A stretch of 64,000 nucleotides of DNA from Paracoccus seriniphilus (GCF_028553745.1 NZ_CP067129.1:788501-852500), one strand, 5' to 3'. Shown: positions 35,987 through 48,273, counted from the stretch's first letter. Translations and numbers: made by a program. The notes: generated by a model not told the origin, from the letters alone.

Positions 35987-37858
35987 ATGAAGAATTCTGA
36001 TAACCCCGCCGATCCGTTCAAGAAGGCCCTGACCGAAGCCACCCGCGCGATGGCGGATGAGGGCGAGTTGAACGTGACCTTCAGCGCTGATCCTTCGGGC
36101 GTGGCCGGAGACACGATGCGGCTGCCCCAGATCAGCCGTCGGATGGGTCGTGACGAAATCCTGCTGGCGCGGGGCACGGCCGATGCACTGGCCATGCGGA
36201 TTCGCCACCATGACGCCGCCACCCATAACAAGTTCGCCCCCAGCGGGCCGATGGCGCGCGAGTTGTATGAGGCGATGGAAACCGCCCGTTGCGAGGCCCT
36301 GGGCGCGCGCGACATGCCCGGTGCGCTGTCCAATATCGACGCCAAGCTTGGGGCCGAAGCCGACAAGAAGGGCTATGGTCAGATCACCCAGGCTGCGGAT
36401 GCGCCACTTTCTGTGGCGGCCGGATATGTGCTGCGTCAGGCGGCAACGGGGCGGGCCCTGCCGCCGGGCGCACAGAATGTCGCCGATCTGTGGCGGCCGT
36501 TCATTGAACAGCAGGCCGGCGAGACCATCGCCAATGTCAATGATGTGCTGGATGACCAGGAGGCTTTCGCGCGTCTGGCGCGGCGTGTCATCAGCGAGCT
36601 GGGCTATGGCGACCAGCTGGGCGACGACCCCGATCAACCCGAGGATGACGAGGCCGAGGAAAACGCCGAACAGGACGAAGAGGCCGGCGACAATCAGTCC
36701 GGCGATCAGGACGAGAACGAAGAGGCCGATGCCTCGCCCGAGCAATCGCAGGAACAGCAGCAGGACGAACGTCAGGCACAGGTCAGCATGGATGATCAGG
36801 CCAATGACGAGCTTGCCGATGAGGCCGAGGTGCCCGAGGCGGAAGCTCCGCCCGATATGCCGCCTCCGGTCAGCGAGGCCTCGGCGGAATACAAGGTCTA
36901 CAGCCAGGCCTGGGATGAAGAGATCCGCGCCGATGAACTGGCCGATCAGGCCGAACTGGAACGCCTGCGCGCCTATCTGGACAAGCAGCTTGAACCGCTG
37001 CGTGGCGCGGTCAGCCGTCTGGCCAATAAATTGCAGCGCCGCCTGCAGGCCCAGCAGAATCGCAGTTGGGAGTTCGACAAGGAGGAGGGGGTGCTGGACG
37101 CGGGTCGTCTGGCACGGGTCGTCGCGAATCCGACCACGCCGCTCAGCTTCAAGGTCGAGAATGACACCGAGTTCCGCGACACTGTCGTCACCCTGTTGAT
37201 CGACAATTCCGGGTCGATGCGGGGGCGGCCGATCTCGATCGCGGCCATCTGTGCCGATGTTCTGGCGCGCACGCTGGAACGCTGCGATGTCAAGGTCGAG
37301 ATCCTCGGCTTCACCACCCGTGCATGGAAGGGCGGGCAGGCACGCGAGGCATGGTTGCAGGACGGGCGTCCCGCCCAGCCGGGGCGGCTGAACGATCTGC
37401 GCCATATCATCTACAAGCCGGCCGATGCGCCCTGGCGTCGCGTGCGCCCCAATCTGGGGCTGATGATGAAGGAAGGGCTGCTCAAGGAAAATATCGACGG
37501 CGAGGCTCTGGAATGGGCGCATCGGCGGCTGTCCAAGCGGCCCGAAGCGCGCAAGATCCTGATGGTCATTTCGGATGGTGCGCCGGTGGATGATTCGACC
37601 CTGTCGGTCAATCCGGCCAATTTCCTTGAAAAGCACCTGCGCGATGTCATCGCCATGGTCGAACGCAGGAAGGCCGTGGAATTGCTGGCCATCGGCATTG
37701 GCCATGATGTCACCCGCTATTATGAACGCGCCGTGACGATCACCGATGCGGAACAGCTGGCCGGGGCCATTACCGAGCAACTGGCGGCGCTGTTTGACAA
37801 TGATCCACGCAAGCGCGCCCGCGTCATGGGCATCGCCGCTGCACGTCGCGCCAGATAG
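35987..37858 (+). CDS. cobT: Aerobic cobaltochelatase subunit CobT
   Basis: The 623-residue product has an N-terminal helical domain (about 1-200), a very acidic Asp/Glu/Gln-rich linker (about 205-290), and a C-terminal von Willebrand A domain with the MIDAS motif DNSGSMRG (D406, S408, S410). It forms the chaperone-like complex with CobS that drives the CobN chelatase. GGAAG precedes the ATG at 35987; an in-frame ATG three codons earlier is possible. Confidence 0.93.
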   Translation: MKNSDNPADPFKKALTEATRAMADEGELNVTFSADPSGVAGDTMRLPQISRRMGRDEILLARGTADALAMRIRHHDAATHNKFAPSGPMARELYEAMETARCEALGARDMPGALSNIDAKLGAEADKKGYGQITQAADAPLSVAAGYVLRQAATGRALPPGAQNVADLWRPFIEQQAGETIANVNDVLDDQEAFARLARRVISELGYGDQLGDDPDQPEDDEAEENAEQDEEAGDNQSGDQDENEEADASPEQSQEQQQDERQAQVSMDDQANDELADEAEVPEAEAPPDMPPPVSEASAEYKVYSQAWDEEIRADELADQAELERLRAYLDKQLEPLRGAVSRLANKLQRRLQAQQNRSWEFDKEEGVLDAGRLARVVANPTTPLSFKVENDTEFRDTVVTLLIDNSGSMRGRPISIAAICADVLARTLERCDVKVEILGFTTRAWKGGQAREAWLQDGRPAQPGRLNDLRHIIYKPADAPWRRVRPNLGLMMKEGLLKENIDGEALEWAHRRLSKRPEARKILMVISDGAPVDDSTLSVNPANFLEKHLRDVIAMVERRKAVELLAIGIGHDVTRYYERAVTITDAEQLAGAITEQLAALFDNDPRKRARVMGIAAARRAR

Positions 37859-37982
37859 GCGGATCATCAGACCGGCGGGAACATGCCTGCCGGTCACTGT
37901 CTGCTAGCAAGATCGGGCGGATCCGCTGCAAAACATCGGCCGGCCAGGGCTGTGCAGGGCAAATGGATCTGATGGATGGAAA

Positions 37983-38058
<76 letters not shown>

Positions 38059-38070
38059 CCAGCGGCGCTT

Positions 38071-38676
38071 CTAGCCTGCAGTTCTGGCGGAATCCAGCCC
38101 TCTTGAGCGCTGAAGGCAAGTTTTTCGCCAGATCTGATGATTGCGCTCGCGAATGACATGCAGCGCGCCCTGTTCCACGGTCAGTTCACCCAGCCGCGAA
38201 AGCGGCCAGCCCATGGCCAGCAGGCGCAGCATTCGCAGGGTCACACCATGGGTGACGATCAGCGCGGGGCCATTCAGGTCGGCCAGAAAATCACGACATC
38301 TGGCATGAAGTTCTGTGAAATGCTCTCCCGACGGGGTCTGATCATACCAGTCCAGATCATTGATGAAGATCGCGGGATGGGACTGGCGCAGATCGGCCAG
38401 CCGCATTCCGGTGAATTCGCCCACGTCGATTTCGGCCAGTCGCGAATCGACGCGGAACTCACGCCCCTCAAAGGCGATTCGCGCCGTTTCCAGGGCCCGT
38501 CCCTGCGGGCTGCTGAAGCAGGGCGCATCAATGGATCGGATGATCGCGGCCAGATCTGCGGCCTGCTGGCGACCTCTGGGCGTCAGATCGGAATTCAGCC
38601 GGCCCTGCAGCCGCCCCTCGACATTCCAGAACGTCTGGCCATGGCGCATCAGGTAGAGGTCCGGGCACAAGGTCAT
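38071..38676 (-). CDS. Histidine phosphatase family protein
   Basis: The 201-residue product opens LYLMRHGQTFWN, the RHG motif whose His is phosphorylated, and has SSPQGRALETA, EIDVGEFTGM and VTHGVTLRML with the second catalytic His. This is the phosphoglycerate-mutase/cobalamin phosphatase (CobC-like) branch. The proximity to cobS/cobT is suggestive of alpha-ribazole phosphatase, but a tRNA gene lies between and strands differ, so the substrate is unproven. Confidence 0.85.
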   Translation of the reverse strand: MTLCPDLYLMRHGQTFWNVEGRLQGRLNSDLTPRGRQQAADLAAIIRSIDAPCFSSPQGRALETARIAFEGREFRVDSRLAEIDVGEFTGMRLADLRQSHPAIFINDLDWYDQTPSGEHFTELHARCRDFLADLNGPALIVTHGVTLRMLRLLAMGWPLSRLGELTVEQGALHVIRERNHQIWRKTCLQRSRGLDSARTAG

Positions 38677-38753
38677 CGCCTCCGGGCTTGCTGGGTTTCC
38701 GGGGTTCTACCCCGTTCCGGTCATGATGTGAAAGAGCCGGTCTTGCCTGCGGT

Positions 38754-39725
38754 TCAGGACCAATAGGCGGCCACCAGAAAGTTTCGCTTGCTCTGACCGG
38801 CCTGTAGCAGATGCTGGCGGGCCTTGCCTGCCTGTTCCGCATTGGCGGCAAACCAGATGAAATCATCCGCATCAAATTGCGTCGCAACCAGTTGGTCAAC
38901 CAGATCGTCCGTGCGGCAAAGGCGCGGGTCGTTCCTCAACGGACCCAGATCCTCGGGCGCACAGGAAATGGCTGCGCTGACCTGGCGATGAGATCGGGAC
39001 AGGATGCGGCGAATGGCGGGCAGGGCGGTTTCATCGCCAAACAGCCAGATACGGTCGGCGTCAGGGCAGGAACCCCCGCCCGGCCCCATGATGGCGATGG
39101 TCTGTCCGACCGGATCCGCCAGCGCCCAGTCGCAGGTCGGACTGCCGTCATGGCGGAAGATATCGAAATCCAGCCAGCCTTCACCCAGCGCCGAAACCGT
39201 ATAGACCGGCTTGTGCAGCCGATCTTCACCATCGGGCCAGCCGACCCGGCCGCTGGCGGTGACGCGCGGCCAGACCGCTGCCCGCCCGGCCGGCGGCAGC
39301 AACAGGCGAAAATGCAAGCCACCATCGGCAAAGCGGGCCGCATCTGCGCCGGCGAGCCGGACGCGCAGGAAATTCGGGCCAAGGGCGCTGACCCGTTCCA
39401 CCTGCATCAACGACAGGCCGGGTGCCAGCTCGCCCGTGTCGACATGGTCCCAGCTGATGTCCAGCCCGATCTCTGCAAACAGTTCGGTGGCGCTGTCGCG
39501 CAGGTTGCCGATCAGTCGCCGCTCGGGCGCGGTCAGATCAACGGTCACGCTGTCGGGCAGGGGCGTCAGGCGCAATTCGCAGCCAGAGACAGTCATGCTC
39601 AACTGCTCGGGCGTTTCCACCAGCGGTATATCCCATGCCGCGGCCCGTGCCTTCAGCGCTGCAACCGCAGCGCCCGCCGGGCGCGATATGATGCCGATGC
39701 TGCGATAGCTGCGAAGATGGGACAT
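38754..39725 (-). CDS. Siderophore-interacting protein (flavin-dependent ferric reductase)
   Basis: The 323-residue product begins with a roughly 90-residue DUF2218-like domain, followed by a SIP-type FAD-binding barrel (VERVSALGPNFLRVRLAG) and a SIP C-terminal NAD(P)-binding domain (WLFGDETALPAIRRIL, ending AYWS). SIPs release iron from ferric siderophores by reduction in the cytoplasm. The ATG at 39725 gives the expected N-terminus. It is divergent from the TonB receptor gene across 210 bp that probably holds an iron-responsive promoter. Confidence 0.88.
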   Translation of the reverse strand: MSHLRSYRSIGIISRPAGAAVAALKARAAAWDIPLVETPEQLSMTVSGCELRLTPLPDSVTVDLTAPERRLIGNLRDSATELFAEIGLDISWDHVDTGELAPGLSLMQVERVSALGPNFLRVRLAGADAARFADGGLHFRLLLPPAGRAAVWPRVTASGRVGWPDGEDRLHKPVYTVSALGEGWLDFDIFRHDGSPTCDWALADPVGQTIAIMGPGGGSCPDADRIWLFGDETALPAIRRILSRSHRQVSAAISCAPEDLGPLRNDPRLCRTDDLVDQLVATQFDADDFIWFAANAEQAGKARQHLLQAGQSKRNFLVAAYWS

Positions 39726-39779
39726 GTGGTCAACCTTGCCTGAGGCTGGAAAAGCGGTCGGAAAGTATTTTACCTGGTT

Positions 39780-39790
39780 AATTGACAATT
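39780..39790. promoter_or_regulatory. Palindrome AATTGACAATT in the divergent siderophore promoter region
   Basis: An 11-bp perfect palindrome sits in the AT-rich centre of the gap between the SIP and receptor genes. It contains a consensus -35 TTGACA (39782-39787) for the plus strand, although no good -10 follows at 17 bp. An operator for an iron regulator (RirA, Irr or Fur) is possible. Confidence 0.35.
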
Positions 39791-39935
39791 CCGACTGTTT
39801 CAATCAGTTGTTCGCGGGAAAATTCTCCCCGACTGCGCCCGGCCCGTGCCCGAGCCCCCCGGTCAGCCATGAACTGCTGAACCGGGCCGCCAACGGAACA
39901 CGTCGCCCCGGCCTGACAGAAGGTTATACCTGTCG

Positions 39936-41993
39936 ATGAAACGATCCCTGATTGTCTGTCTTGTGACACAAGCCGCGGTCCTGCCGGCATTCGCGCAGGA
40001 AGGCAGCCTCGTCCTTCCTGAAATCACGCTTGATGCGGAAAGCGACACGACGCTGGTGCAAGAGGGATATGTTCCGGTTTCCAGCCGTGATGCGACCAAG
40101 CTGGACACGCCGATCGGACGGATTCCGCAGGCCGTGTCGATCGTCACGCAGGATCAGATCGAGGATCAGGCGCCGCAGACGCTGAACGAGGCGCTTGGCT
40201 ATTCCTCTGGCGCGAATCCCAACAATTACGGCTATGACACGCGCTATGACGCCTTTTTCCTGCGCGGGTTCCCGGCCTATTACAACGGCTATTTCCGCGA
40301 CGGGCTGCGCCAGTACAACGCCCCGACCGCATGGTTCAAGACCGAACCCTACGGGCTGGAAGGTGTCGCCGTTCTCAAGGGGCCGAACTCGGCGCTATAT
40401 GGCGTCAGCGGGCCGGGGGGTATCGTCAATCTGATCAGCAAACGGCCCAAGGACGAACCTTATCACGAGATTCAGGCAACGATCGGTGGCAATGATCGGG
40501 CACAGATTTCCGCGGATATCTCGGGGCCCTTCGCCGAAGGCAGCGATTTCAGCTATCGCCTGACGGGCATGGTGCGTGAATCGAATACGGATCTGGCGGG
40601 CTACAAGGACGACAAGACCTATTTCGCCCCCGCATTGTCGTGGGACAACGGTGAGACCCGGCTGACCATTCTGGGTGAATGGTCGAATTCGCTGACCGGG
40701 GGCACGGCGGCGTTCTACAATCCCGCGTATGGCGAGGTTTCGGACATCTATGAGGGTGATCCCGAATACAACGATTTCGAACAGGACCAATGGCGCATTG
40801 GCTATGAGGTCGAACATGATCTGACCGACAATCTGACCCTGCGCCAGGCGTTCCGCGCCGCACATGTCGATGCGGATCTTGAGTATAGTGGCCACTATGC
40901 GGTCGGCAGCGATCTGGCGCGCTATTGGGGGCATTACCTCGAAGAGCTGGACACGCAGACCCTGGATACCGGGGTGCGCTGGAATGTCGTTACCGGAGCC
41001 ATCGACCACGAGGTGCTGGCCGGTATCGACGTCACCCACGCCGAATATGACAGCAACAGTCTGGTTGGTTATGTTTCTGCTGCCGAAACCGCTGCGGCGG
41101 ATGTGCCCTTTGCAGGGGCACAGGAGGAGGATCAGGCCGGAATCTATCTGCATGACCAGATGAGCTGGGGCAACTGGCAGCTTTTTGCCAGCGCCCGCTG
41201 GGACCATGTCGAGACCGATTCGACTGCTGCAGACGGCACGGTGACCAATCAGACCGACACGGGCCGGTCAGGCCGTGTCGCGCTCAGCTATGACTGGTCG
41301 AACGGGATCATGGCCTATGCCAGCCTGTCGACCTCGTTCTCGCCCAACCTGGGCTTTGTCTATGACGATGCTTCGGACACGACCGGCAGCCCTGCCGATC
41401 CCACGCAATCGACGCAGCGCGAAATCGGCATGAAATATGCCCCTCAGGGCACCAATCTGCTGTTCTCGGCGGCCCTGTTCGACATCGACCAGCGCGACGG
41501 CGTCGTTCTGGATGCCTCGACCGGCGTCAACCGCCAGCGGCAGCTGGACCTGAACAGCCGCGGGCTGGAGCTGGAGGCGCAGGCCAATTGGGACAATGGC
41601 TGGGGGGTGATCGCAAGCTACGCGCATCAGCGCGTCAAGATCGAGAAGGGCGCGACCGGCACCGAGGGCAACGAGCTTTCCGCAACCCCCAATGACACGC
41701 TGTCGCTTTGGGCGAAATACGATATTCGCAACGGCCCGCTGGAGGGCGTGGGGCTGGGCGCCGGACTGCGTTATGTCGGCGAAAGCTACGGCGATGACAG
41801 CAATTCCATCACCAATGACGCGCGCACCTTTGTGGACCTTTCCGTCAGCTATGATCTGCCGCAGGTGCCCGGCGTGCGCATGCAGTTGAACGTCAAGAAT
41901 GTGTTCGATCAGGAAAAGACCACCTGCACCTCGGGTTATTGCTATCGTGACGAGGGCCGCGTCTGGAGTGCCAGCCTGAGCCGGCGTTTCTGA
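39936..41993 (+). CDS. TonB-dependent siderophore receptor
   Basis: The 685-residue outer-membrane receptor has a signal peptide (about 1-21, ending PAFAQ). A plug domain follows (TPQAVS-type [54 protein letters not shown]), then a 22-strand barrel ending in the terminal aromatic (SLSRRF). The plug motifs resemble FhuA/FoxA-type hydroxamate receptors. It is followed after 1 nt by an RhtX-like transporter, giving a receptor-permease-reductase module. Confidence 0.93.
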   Translation: MKRSLIVCLVTQAAVLPAFAQEGSLVLPEITLDAESDTTLVQEGYVPVSSRDATKLDTPIGRIPQAVSIVTQDQIEDQAPQTLNEALGYSSGANPNNYGYDTRYDAFFLRGFPAYYNGYFRDGLRQYNAPTAWFKTEPYGLEGVAVLKGPNSALYGVSGPGGIVNLISKRPKDEPYHEIQATIGGNDRAQISADISGPFAEGSDFSYRLTGMVRESNTDLAGYKDDKTYFAPALSWDNGETRLTILGEWSNSLTGGTAAFYNPAYGEVSDIYEGDPEYNDFEQDQWRIGYEVEHDLTDNLTLRQAFRAAHVDADLEYSGHYAVGSDLARYWGHYLEELDTQTLDTGVRWNVVTGAIDHEVLAGIDVTHAEYDSNSLVGYVSAAETAAADVPFAGAQEEDQAGIYLHDQMSWGNWQLFASARWDHVETDSTAADGTVTNQTDTGRSGRVALSYDWSNGIMAYASLSTSFSPNLGFVYDDASDTTGSPADPTQSTQREIGMKYAPQGTNLLFSAALFDIDQRDGVVLDASTGVNRQRQLDLNSRGLELEAQANWDNGWGVIASYAHQRVKIEKGATGTEGNELSATPNDTLSLWAKYDIRNGPLEGVGLGAGLRYVGESYGDDSNSITNDARTFVDLSVSYDLPQVPGVRMQLNVKNVFDQEKTTCTSGYCYRDEGRVWSASLSRRF

Positions 41994-41994
41994 G

Positions 41995-43221
41995 ATGCGT
42001 CCGGGCGCGCCGAAAGCTGCGCTTGCGGTGCTGCCGGGGCTTTGGGCGGCCTATGTCGCCCAAAGCATTGTCGGCGGGCTGACCTGGGGCGGGCTGCCCG
42101 CTGTCCTGCGTGATCAGGGGTTGCCGTTGGATCGAATCGGTCTGTTGTCGCTGTTGATCGCGCCATGGGCGCTGAAATTTCTGTGGGCCCCACAGGTCGA
42201 GCGCCTGCGTCTGAAGCCGGGTGCGGCACCTGGCACCGGCCGGATCGCGCTGATCTGTGGAGCGGTTGCGGTTGCTGGCCTGGTCACGGCCGGTGCGGTG
42301 GGGCTGAACCCGCTGCTGCCGGCGTTGGCCTGTCTGATGGTGGTGGCCATCGCGACCGCGACGGCGGATATCGTCGTTGACGGCCACGCAGTTGGAGTCC
42401 TGTCCCGTGCACAGCATGGCTGGGGCAATGCGGCACAGGTCGGCGGCGCCTATGTCGGCTCGGCGATCGGAGGTGGCCTGCTGCTGGTTCTGGTCGCGGC
42501 GATGGGCTGGACCCTGTCGGTCTGGGCCATGGCTGTGCTTGTTGCTGTTCTGTTGCTGGTCTTCGCCTGGTCTGCACGCGGGGGAGCGGCGGTTTCTGCC
42601 GCAGCGCCGTTACCCAGTCTGCGCCATGCGCTGGCCCGGGCAGAGATCCGGCGCGGATTGATCCTGACTGCAGGCTTTGTCATTGCCCAGAAATCGGCAC
42701 TGGGCATGCTGGGGCCATTTCTGATCGATCTCGGCCTGCCGCTGCAGACGGTTGGCCTGTTGAACGGATTCGGCAGTCTGGTGCTGGGCGTGCTTGGCGC
42801 ATTGGCTGGTGGGGCCGTCGTGCGACAATGGGGTGTGCGGCCGACCATGGCTGTGGCGCTGGGGGTGCAGGCGGTGCTGATGGCGCTGCTGGCCGCCGGG
42901 GCGCTGGGGGTGACGATCCCCGGCATCATGCTGATCGGCGCGGCGCTGCTGGCGGGATCGGCTCTGCTGGCCTTTGGTTTTACCGCGCTTTACGCCCAGT
43001 TCATGCGATGGTCGGATCAAGCGCAGGGCGGCGTGGATTTCACGCTGTTTCAATGTCTTGATGGCGCAATGAGCATGTTCCTGGGAACCGGTGCAGGTGT
43101 TCTGGCCGAGCGCGCCGGCTTTGGTGTCTTTTTCATTGTATGTGCCTTGCTGGCGGCTGTCGTTGCCGCGATCATCGCGACGCGGATCGCCATCGGTCGC
43201 GGAAATCCTGTGCAGGCATGA
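41995..43221 (+). CDS. MFS siderophore transporter, RhtX/FptX-like
   Basis: The 408-residue product has twelve hydrophobic helices. The first half carries [19 protein letters not shown], the usual RhtX/FptX/AmpG-type signature. RhtX-family single-component permeases move ferric siderophores from periplasm to cytoplasm. Its ATG is one base after the receptor stop codon, so the two are co-transcribed. This gene sits just upstream of rplO, an unusual place for a siderophore locus. Confidence 0.85.
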   Translation: MRPGAPKAALAVLPGLWAAYVAQSIVGGLTWGGLPAVLRDQGLPLDRIGLLSLLIAPWALKFLWAPQVERLRLKPGAAPGTGRIALICGAVAVAGLVTAGAVGLNPLLPALACLMVVAIATATADIVVDGHAVGVLSRAQHGWGNAAQVGGAYVGSAIGGGLLLVLVAAMGWTLSVWAMAVLVAVLLLVFAWSARGGAAVSAAAPLPSLRHALARAEIRRGLILTAGFVIAQKSALGMLGPFLIDLGLPLQTVGLLNGFGSLVLGVLGALAGGAVVRQWGVRPTMAVALGVQAVLMALLAAGALGVTIPGIMLIGAALLAGSALLAFGFTALYAQFMRWSDQAQGGVDFTLFQCLDGAMSMFLGTGAGVLAERAGFGVFFIVCALLAAVVAAIIATRIAIGRGNPVQA

Positions 43222-43280
43222 CAGGGAATGATGCCGGCAGCATCCCGCGCAGGCGAGGGCAGCCCTGCGGTCGGCGCGCC

Positions 43281-43309
43281 TTGACCCTTGCGCCGTGCTT
43301 TAGTATCAG
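43281..43309 (+). promoter_or_regulatory. Sigma-70-type promoter upstream of rplO
   Basis: TTGACC (43281-43286), a 17-bp spacer and TATCAG (43304-43309) make a plausible housekeeping promoter about 100 bp before the rplO start. It would let the rplO-secY-adk segment be transcribed independently of the siderophore genes. Confidence 0.6.
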
Positions 43310-43406
43310 CGCGCGGTGCCCGTCACAGGGTGACATTGATTTGACAAACGCATGCCGTGTCCATCCCGTATCGCTTCGGGGATGAGTCCGGCCCAGGAGA
43401 AGCGAT

Positions 43407-43883
43407 ATGAAACTGCATGAAATCCGCGACAATGATGGCGCGAACCGCACGAAGAAACGCGTTGCCCGCGGCCCCGGTTCGGGCAAGGGCAAGACCGCTG
43501 GACGCGGTATCAAGGGTCAGAAATCGCGCTCGGGCGTTGCGCTGAACGGATATGAAGGCGGCCAGATGCCGCTGTATCGTCGCCTGCCCAAGCGTGGCTT
43601 CACCGCGCCGAACGCGAAAACCTTTGCCGTCGTCAATCTGGGTCAGCTGCAAAGCTTCATCGACGCAGGCAAGCTGGACGCCACGGCTGACGTGACCGAA
43701 GATGCCCTGGTCGCATCGGGCGTCGTGCGCCGCAAGCTTGACGGTGTGCGTCTGCTGGGCAAAGGCGAACTGAAGGCGAAACTGAACATCGCCGTGACCG
43801 GTGCTTCGAAGTCGGCCGTGGAAGCCGTCGAGAAGGCCGGAGGCAAGGTCACGCTGCCCGCCAAGACCGCGGCGGCGGAATAA
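43407..43883 (+). CDS. rplO: 50S ribosomal protein L15
   Basis: The 158-residue product begins [19 protein letters not shown] and contains [20 protein letters not shown] and [18 protein letters not shown], the L15 signature. It is a large-subunit assembly protein of the ribosome core. GGAGAAGCG precedes the ATG. Normally rpmD lies directly upstream in the spc operon; here a siderophore transporter does. Confidence 0.97.
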   Translation: MKLHEIRDNDGANRTKKRVARGPGSGKGKTAGRGIKGQKSRSGVALNGYEGGQMPLYRRLPKRGFTAPNAKTFAVVNLGQLQSFIDAGKLDATADVTEDALVASGVVRRKLDGVRLLGKGELKAKLNIAVTGASKSAVEAVEKAGGKVTLPAKTAAAE

Positions 43884-43933
43884 GCTGTTGAAAGGGGCCC
43901 TCCGGCCCCATAGATAGCAAACAGGTTTTCCTG

Positions 43934-43967
43934 GCGCCGCCGGTCCCCGGAAACGGGTCGGCGGCGC
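43934..43967 (+). other. Hairpin with GAAA tetraloop in the rplO-secY gap
   Basis: GCGCCGCC (43934-43941) pairs with GGCGGCGC (43960-43967); inside, CCCG and CGGG (43946-43949, 43954-43957) close a GAAA tetraloop. A smaller hairpin GGGGCC-CTCC-GGCCCC precedes it. No T-run follows, so this is more likely mRNA structure or a processing site than a terminator. Confidence 0.55.
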
Positions 43968-43991
43968 TGTCATGACACGGGACGGATACAC

Positions 43992-45362
<1,371 letters not shown>

Positions 45363-45401
45363 CATTAGCGGCGGAAACATCCGCCGAGGGGGACCGAGAT
45401 T

Positions 45402-46052
45402 ATGACCATCAATATTATTCTGCTGGGGCCTCCCGGCGCCGGCAAGGGCACGCAGGCCCGCAAACTGGTTGAAGATCGTGGCATGGTGCAGCTGTCGACC
45501 GGCGACATGCTGCGCGAGGCCCGCAGCTCGGGCACCGAAATGGGCAAGCGAGTTGCCGAGGTCATGGACCGCGGGCAACTGGTCACCGATGAGATCGTCA
45601 TCGGCCTGATCCGCGAAAAACTGGCCGAGGGTGGCAAGGGCTTCATCTTCGACGGCTTCCCGCGCACGCTGGCCCAGGCCGATGCCCTGGGGGCATTGCT
45701 GGATGAAACCGGCATGACGCTGGATCGCGTGATCGAAATGCAGGTTGATGACGAGGCGCTGGTGCGCCGGATCACCGGTCGCTTTACCTGCGGTAATTGC
45801 GGCGAGGTCTATCACGATGAGACCAAGCCGACGGCGAAAGAGGGGGTCTGCGACGTCTGCGGATCGACCGATCTCAAGCGCCGGGCAGATGATAACGAGG
45901 AAAGCCTGAAGACACGGCTTCTTGAATACTACAAGAAAACCTCGCCGCTGATCGGCTACTATTACGCCAAGGGCAAACTGGCCAGCATCGACGGTCTTGC
46001 GGCCATGGAAGATGTTGCCGCACAGATCGACAAGGCCCTGAGCGAGGCCTGA
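45402..46052 (+). CDS. adk: Adenylate kinase with zinc-finger lid
   Basis: The 216-residue product has the P-loop [24 protein letters not shown] and a LID domain with CGNC and CDVC, four cysteines that bind zinc in the long-type enzyme. It interconverts ATP, ADP and AMP in the cytoplasm. The usual secY-adk-rpsM order is kept, but a 205-bp gap with its own promoter separates it from rpsM. Confidence 0.96.
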   Translation: MTINIILLGPPGAGKGTQARKLVEDRGMVQLSTGDMLREARSSGTEMGKRVAEVMDRGQLVTDEIVIGLIREKLAEGGKGFIFDGFPRTLAQADALGALLDETGMTLDRVIEMQVDDEALVRRITGRFTCGNCGEVYHDETKPTAKEGVCDVCGSTDLKRRADDNEESLKTRLLEYYKKTSPLIGYYYAKGKLASIDGLAAMEDVAAQIDKALSEA

Positions 46053-46098
46053 CGGATCGGCGAGTTTTCGCTTTGTCAAGAGTTTCAGATCCATGCCC

Positions 46099-46127
46099 TT
46101 GACTGGGTGTGGGTCTGTCTTTAGATG
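46099..46127 (+). promoter_or_regulatory. Sigma-70-type promoter for the rpsM (alpha) operon
   Basis: TTGACT (46099-46104), a 17-bp spacer and TAGATG (46122-46127) lie about 130 bp before the rpsM start codon. The long leader that results contains four hairpins. Confidence 0.65.
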
Positions 46128-46131
46128 AGCA

Positions 46132-46237
46132 ATTCTCGCAAGAGAATCATCCGTAGCTGCGGATGGACCATACACTGGCCCGGAGGCATGGCTTTCGGGC
46201 CTTATGTTGTGAAAAAAGGTTCCGGGGTTACGGAACC
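46132..46237 (+). promoter_or_regulatory. Structured 5' leader of the rpsM operon with four consecutive hairpins
   Basis: Four perfect stems occur in 106 nt. ATTCTC/GAGAAT has a GCAA tetraloop (46132-46147). CATCCG/CGGATG abuts it (46148-46165). GGCCCG/CGGGCC has a 13-nt loop (46177-46201). GGTTCCG/CGGAACC has a 6-nt loop (46218-46237). The Shine-Dalgarno AAAAGGA follows. In gammaproteobacteria ribosomal protein S4 represses this operon by binding its leader; a different leader with a similar role is inferred here. S4 is not encoded in the window. Confidence 0.6.
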
Positions 46238-46257
46238 GCAACCGAAAAGGATAGCGC

Positions 46258-46626
46258 GTGGCTCGTATTGCTGGCGTCAACATTCCGACGGGGAAACGTG
46301 TCCCCATCGCACTGACCTATATCCATGGCATCGGCCCGATGTTCGCAGAGCAGATCTGTGAAGCCGTCGGAATCGATCGCACCCGTCGCGTCAACGAATT
46401 GTCGGATGCCGAAGTTCTGCAGATGCGCGAATATATCGACGCGAATCTGACCGTCGAGGGTGACCTGCGCCGCGAAGTTCAAATGAACGTCAAGCGCATG
46501 ATGGATCTTGGTTCCTATCGCGGTCTGCGTCACCGCCGTGGCCTTCCGGTCCGCGGTCAGCGTACGCATACCAATGCCCGTACCCGCAAGGGCCCGGCGA
46601 AGCCCATCGCCGGCAAGAAGAAGTAA
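46258..46626 (+). CDS. rpsM: 30S ribosomal protein S13
   Basis: The 122-residue product starts at a GTG, preceded by AAAAGGA. It begins [15 protein letters not shown] and carries the helix-two-turn-helix GIGP segment and the basic C-terminal tail [15 protein letters not shown]13 sits in the head of the small subunit and contacts tRNA and the large subunit. It is the first gene of the rpsM-rpsK-rpoA-rplQ operon. Confidence 0.97.
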   Translation: MARIAGVNIPTGKRVPIALTYIHGIGPMFAEQICEAVGIDRTRRVNELSDAEVLQMREYIDANLTVEGDLRREVQMNVKRMMDLGSYRGLRHRRGLPVRGQRTHTNARTRKGPAKPIAGKKK

Positions 46627-46638
46627 GGGGGAACGGAT

Positions 46639-47028
46639 ATGGCACGCGATAAGACTCGTATGAAGCGTAAAGAACGTAAGAACATCGCTACCGGTGTTGC
46701 TCACGTCAATTCCAGCTTCAACAATACCAAAATCCTGATCTCCGACGTTCAGGGCAATGCAATTTCTTGGTCGTCGGCTGGCACCATGGGCTTCAAGGGT
46801 TCGCGCAAATCGACCCCTTACGCTGCCCAGATGGCTGCTGAGGACGCAGGCCGCAAGGCACAGGAACACGGCGTGAAGACGCTGGAAGTCGAAGTTCAGG
46901 GCCCCGGTTCGGGTCGTGAATCGGCTCTGCGCGCCCTGGCTGCCGTGGGCTTCAACATCACGGCCATCCGTGACGTGACGCCGATTGCACATAACGGCTG
47001 CCGCCCGCCGAAGCGTCGCCGGGTCTGA
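46639..47028 (+). CDS. rpsK: 30S ribosomal protein S11
   Basis: The 129-residue product begins [16 protein letters not shown] and contains [16 protein letters not shown] and the C-terminal [18 protein letters not shown] typical of S11. It is part of the small-subunit platform at the mRNA exit. The gap to rpsM is 12 bp with GGGGGAA as Shine-Dalgarno. Confidence 0.98.
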   Translation: MARDKTRMKRKERKNIATGVAHVNSSFNNTKILISDVQGNAISWSSAGTMGFKGSRKSTPYAAQMAAEDAGRKAQEHGVKTLEVEVQGPGSGRESALRALAAVGFNITAIRDVTPIAHNGCRPPKRRRV

Positions 47029-47049
47029 TCCTGGATCATTAACTTCCGG

Positions 47050-47069
47050 GCCGCGCGGTTTCGCGCGGC
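47050..47069 (+). other. Hairpin between rpsK and rpoA
   Basis: GCCGCGCG (47050-47057) and CGCGCGGC (47062-47069) form a perfect 8-bp stem with a GTTT loop in the 114-bp gap. No T-run follows. It is probably an mRNA structure that separates the expression of rpsK and rpoA. Confidence 0.55.
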
Positions 47070-47142
47070 TCGGACATTCGCATTTAACCTCGGGCGTTTC
47101 CGGCCTTGGTCATGAGACGGAAACAAGTATGGAGGAAAATCC

Positions 47143-48159
47143 ATGATCCACAAGAATTGGGCCGAGCTGATCAAGCCGACGCAGCTGGTCGTCAAGCCGG
47201 GTGCCGATGCGACCCGCACGGCGACTGTGGTTGCCGAGCCGCTGGAGCGGGGCTTTGGCCTGACGCTTGGCAATGCGCTGCGTCGAGTCCTGATGTCCTC
47301 GTTGCAGGGCGCGGCCATCACCTCCGTTCAGATCGACAATGTGCTGCATGAATTCAGCAGCGTTGCCGGGGTTCGTGAGGATGTGACCGACATCGTCCTG
47401 AACCTGAAGGGCGTCACTCTGAAGATGGATGTCGAAGGCCCCAAACGCCTGACCCTGACCGCGAAAGGTCCGGGCGAGGTCAAGGCCAGCGCCATCCAGG
47501 AAACCGCCGGTATCACGATCCTGAATCGTGATCACGTCATCTGCCATCTGGACGACGGTGCGGATCTGAACATGGAACTGACCGTTGCCACCGGCAAGGG
47601 TTATGTCGCCGCCGACAAGAACCGTCCGGAAGATGCGCCCATCGGCCTGATTCCGATCGATGCGATTTTCTCGCCCGTCAAGCGCGTCAGCTATGAAGTC
47701 ACCCCGACCCGTGAAGGTCAGGTTCTGGACTATGACAAGCTGACGATGAAAATCGAAACCGACGGGTCGCTGACCCCCGAGGATGCCGTCGCCTATGCTG
47801 CACGCATCGTTCAGGATCAGCTGTCGGTCTTCGTGAACTTCGACGAGCCGGAATCGGCCAGCCGTCAGGACAATGACGACGGTCTGGAATTCGACCCGCG
47901 CCTGCTGAAGAAAGTGGACGAGCTGGAACTGTCGGTGCGTTCGGCGAACTGCCTGAAGAACGACAATATCGTCTATATCGGCGATCTGATCCAGAAGACC
48001 GAAGCCGAGATGCTGCGCACGCCGAACTTCGGCCGCAAATCCTTGAACGAAATCAAGGAAGTGCTGTCGGGCATGGGGCTGCATCTGGGAATGGATGTTG
48101 TGGACTGGCCGCCAGAGAATATCGAGGACCTGGCCAAGCGTTTCGACGACCAGTTCTGA
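47143..48159 (+). CDS. rpoA: DNA-directed RNA polymerase subunit alpha
   Basis: The 338-residue product has an N-terminal assembly domain ([22 protein letters not shown]), a linker, and a C-terminal domain (about 250-338). In that domain [26 protein letters not shown] and LGMDVVDWP bind UP elements and activators. GGAGGAAA stands before the ATG. Confidence 0.98.
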   Translation: MIHKNWAELIKPTQLVVKPGADATRTATVVAEPLERGFGLTLGNALRRVLMSSLQGAAITSVQIDNVLHEFSSVAGVREDVTDIVLNLKGVTLKMDVEGPKRLTLTAKGPGEVKASAIQETAGITILNRDHVICHLDDGADLNMELTVATGKGYVAADKNRPEDAPIGLIPIDAIFSPVKRVSYEVTPTREGQVLDYDKLTMKIETDGSLTPEDAVAYAARIVQDQLSVFVNFDEPESASRQDNDDGLEFDPRLLKKVDELELSVRSANCLKNDNIVYIGDLIQKTEAEMLRTPNFGRKSLNEIKEVLSGMGLHLGMDVVDWPPENIEDLAKRFDDQF

Positions 48160-48273
48160 TGAGTTCCGGACGGGGGCCAAGGCTCCCGTTCGACGAAGGG
48201 CATCTGCCCCAAGGAGAGCGGTTCGCACGCACGGACCGCCAGACAAAGCAAAAGACGTCTAAGGAGAATTATC

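Noticed and set aside
46125..46361. 78-codon frame in the rpsM leader
   Set aside because: It runs out of frame into rpsM, has no good ribosome binding site, and the region is better explained by four hairpins.
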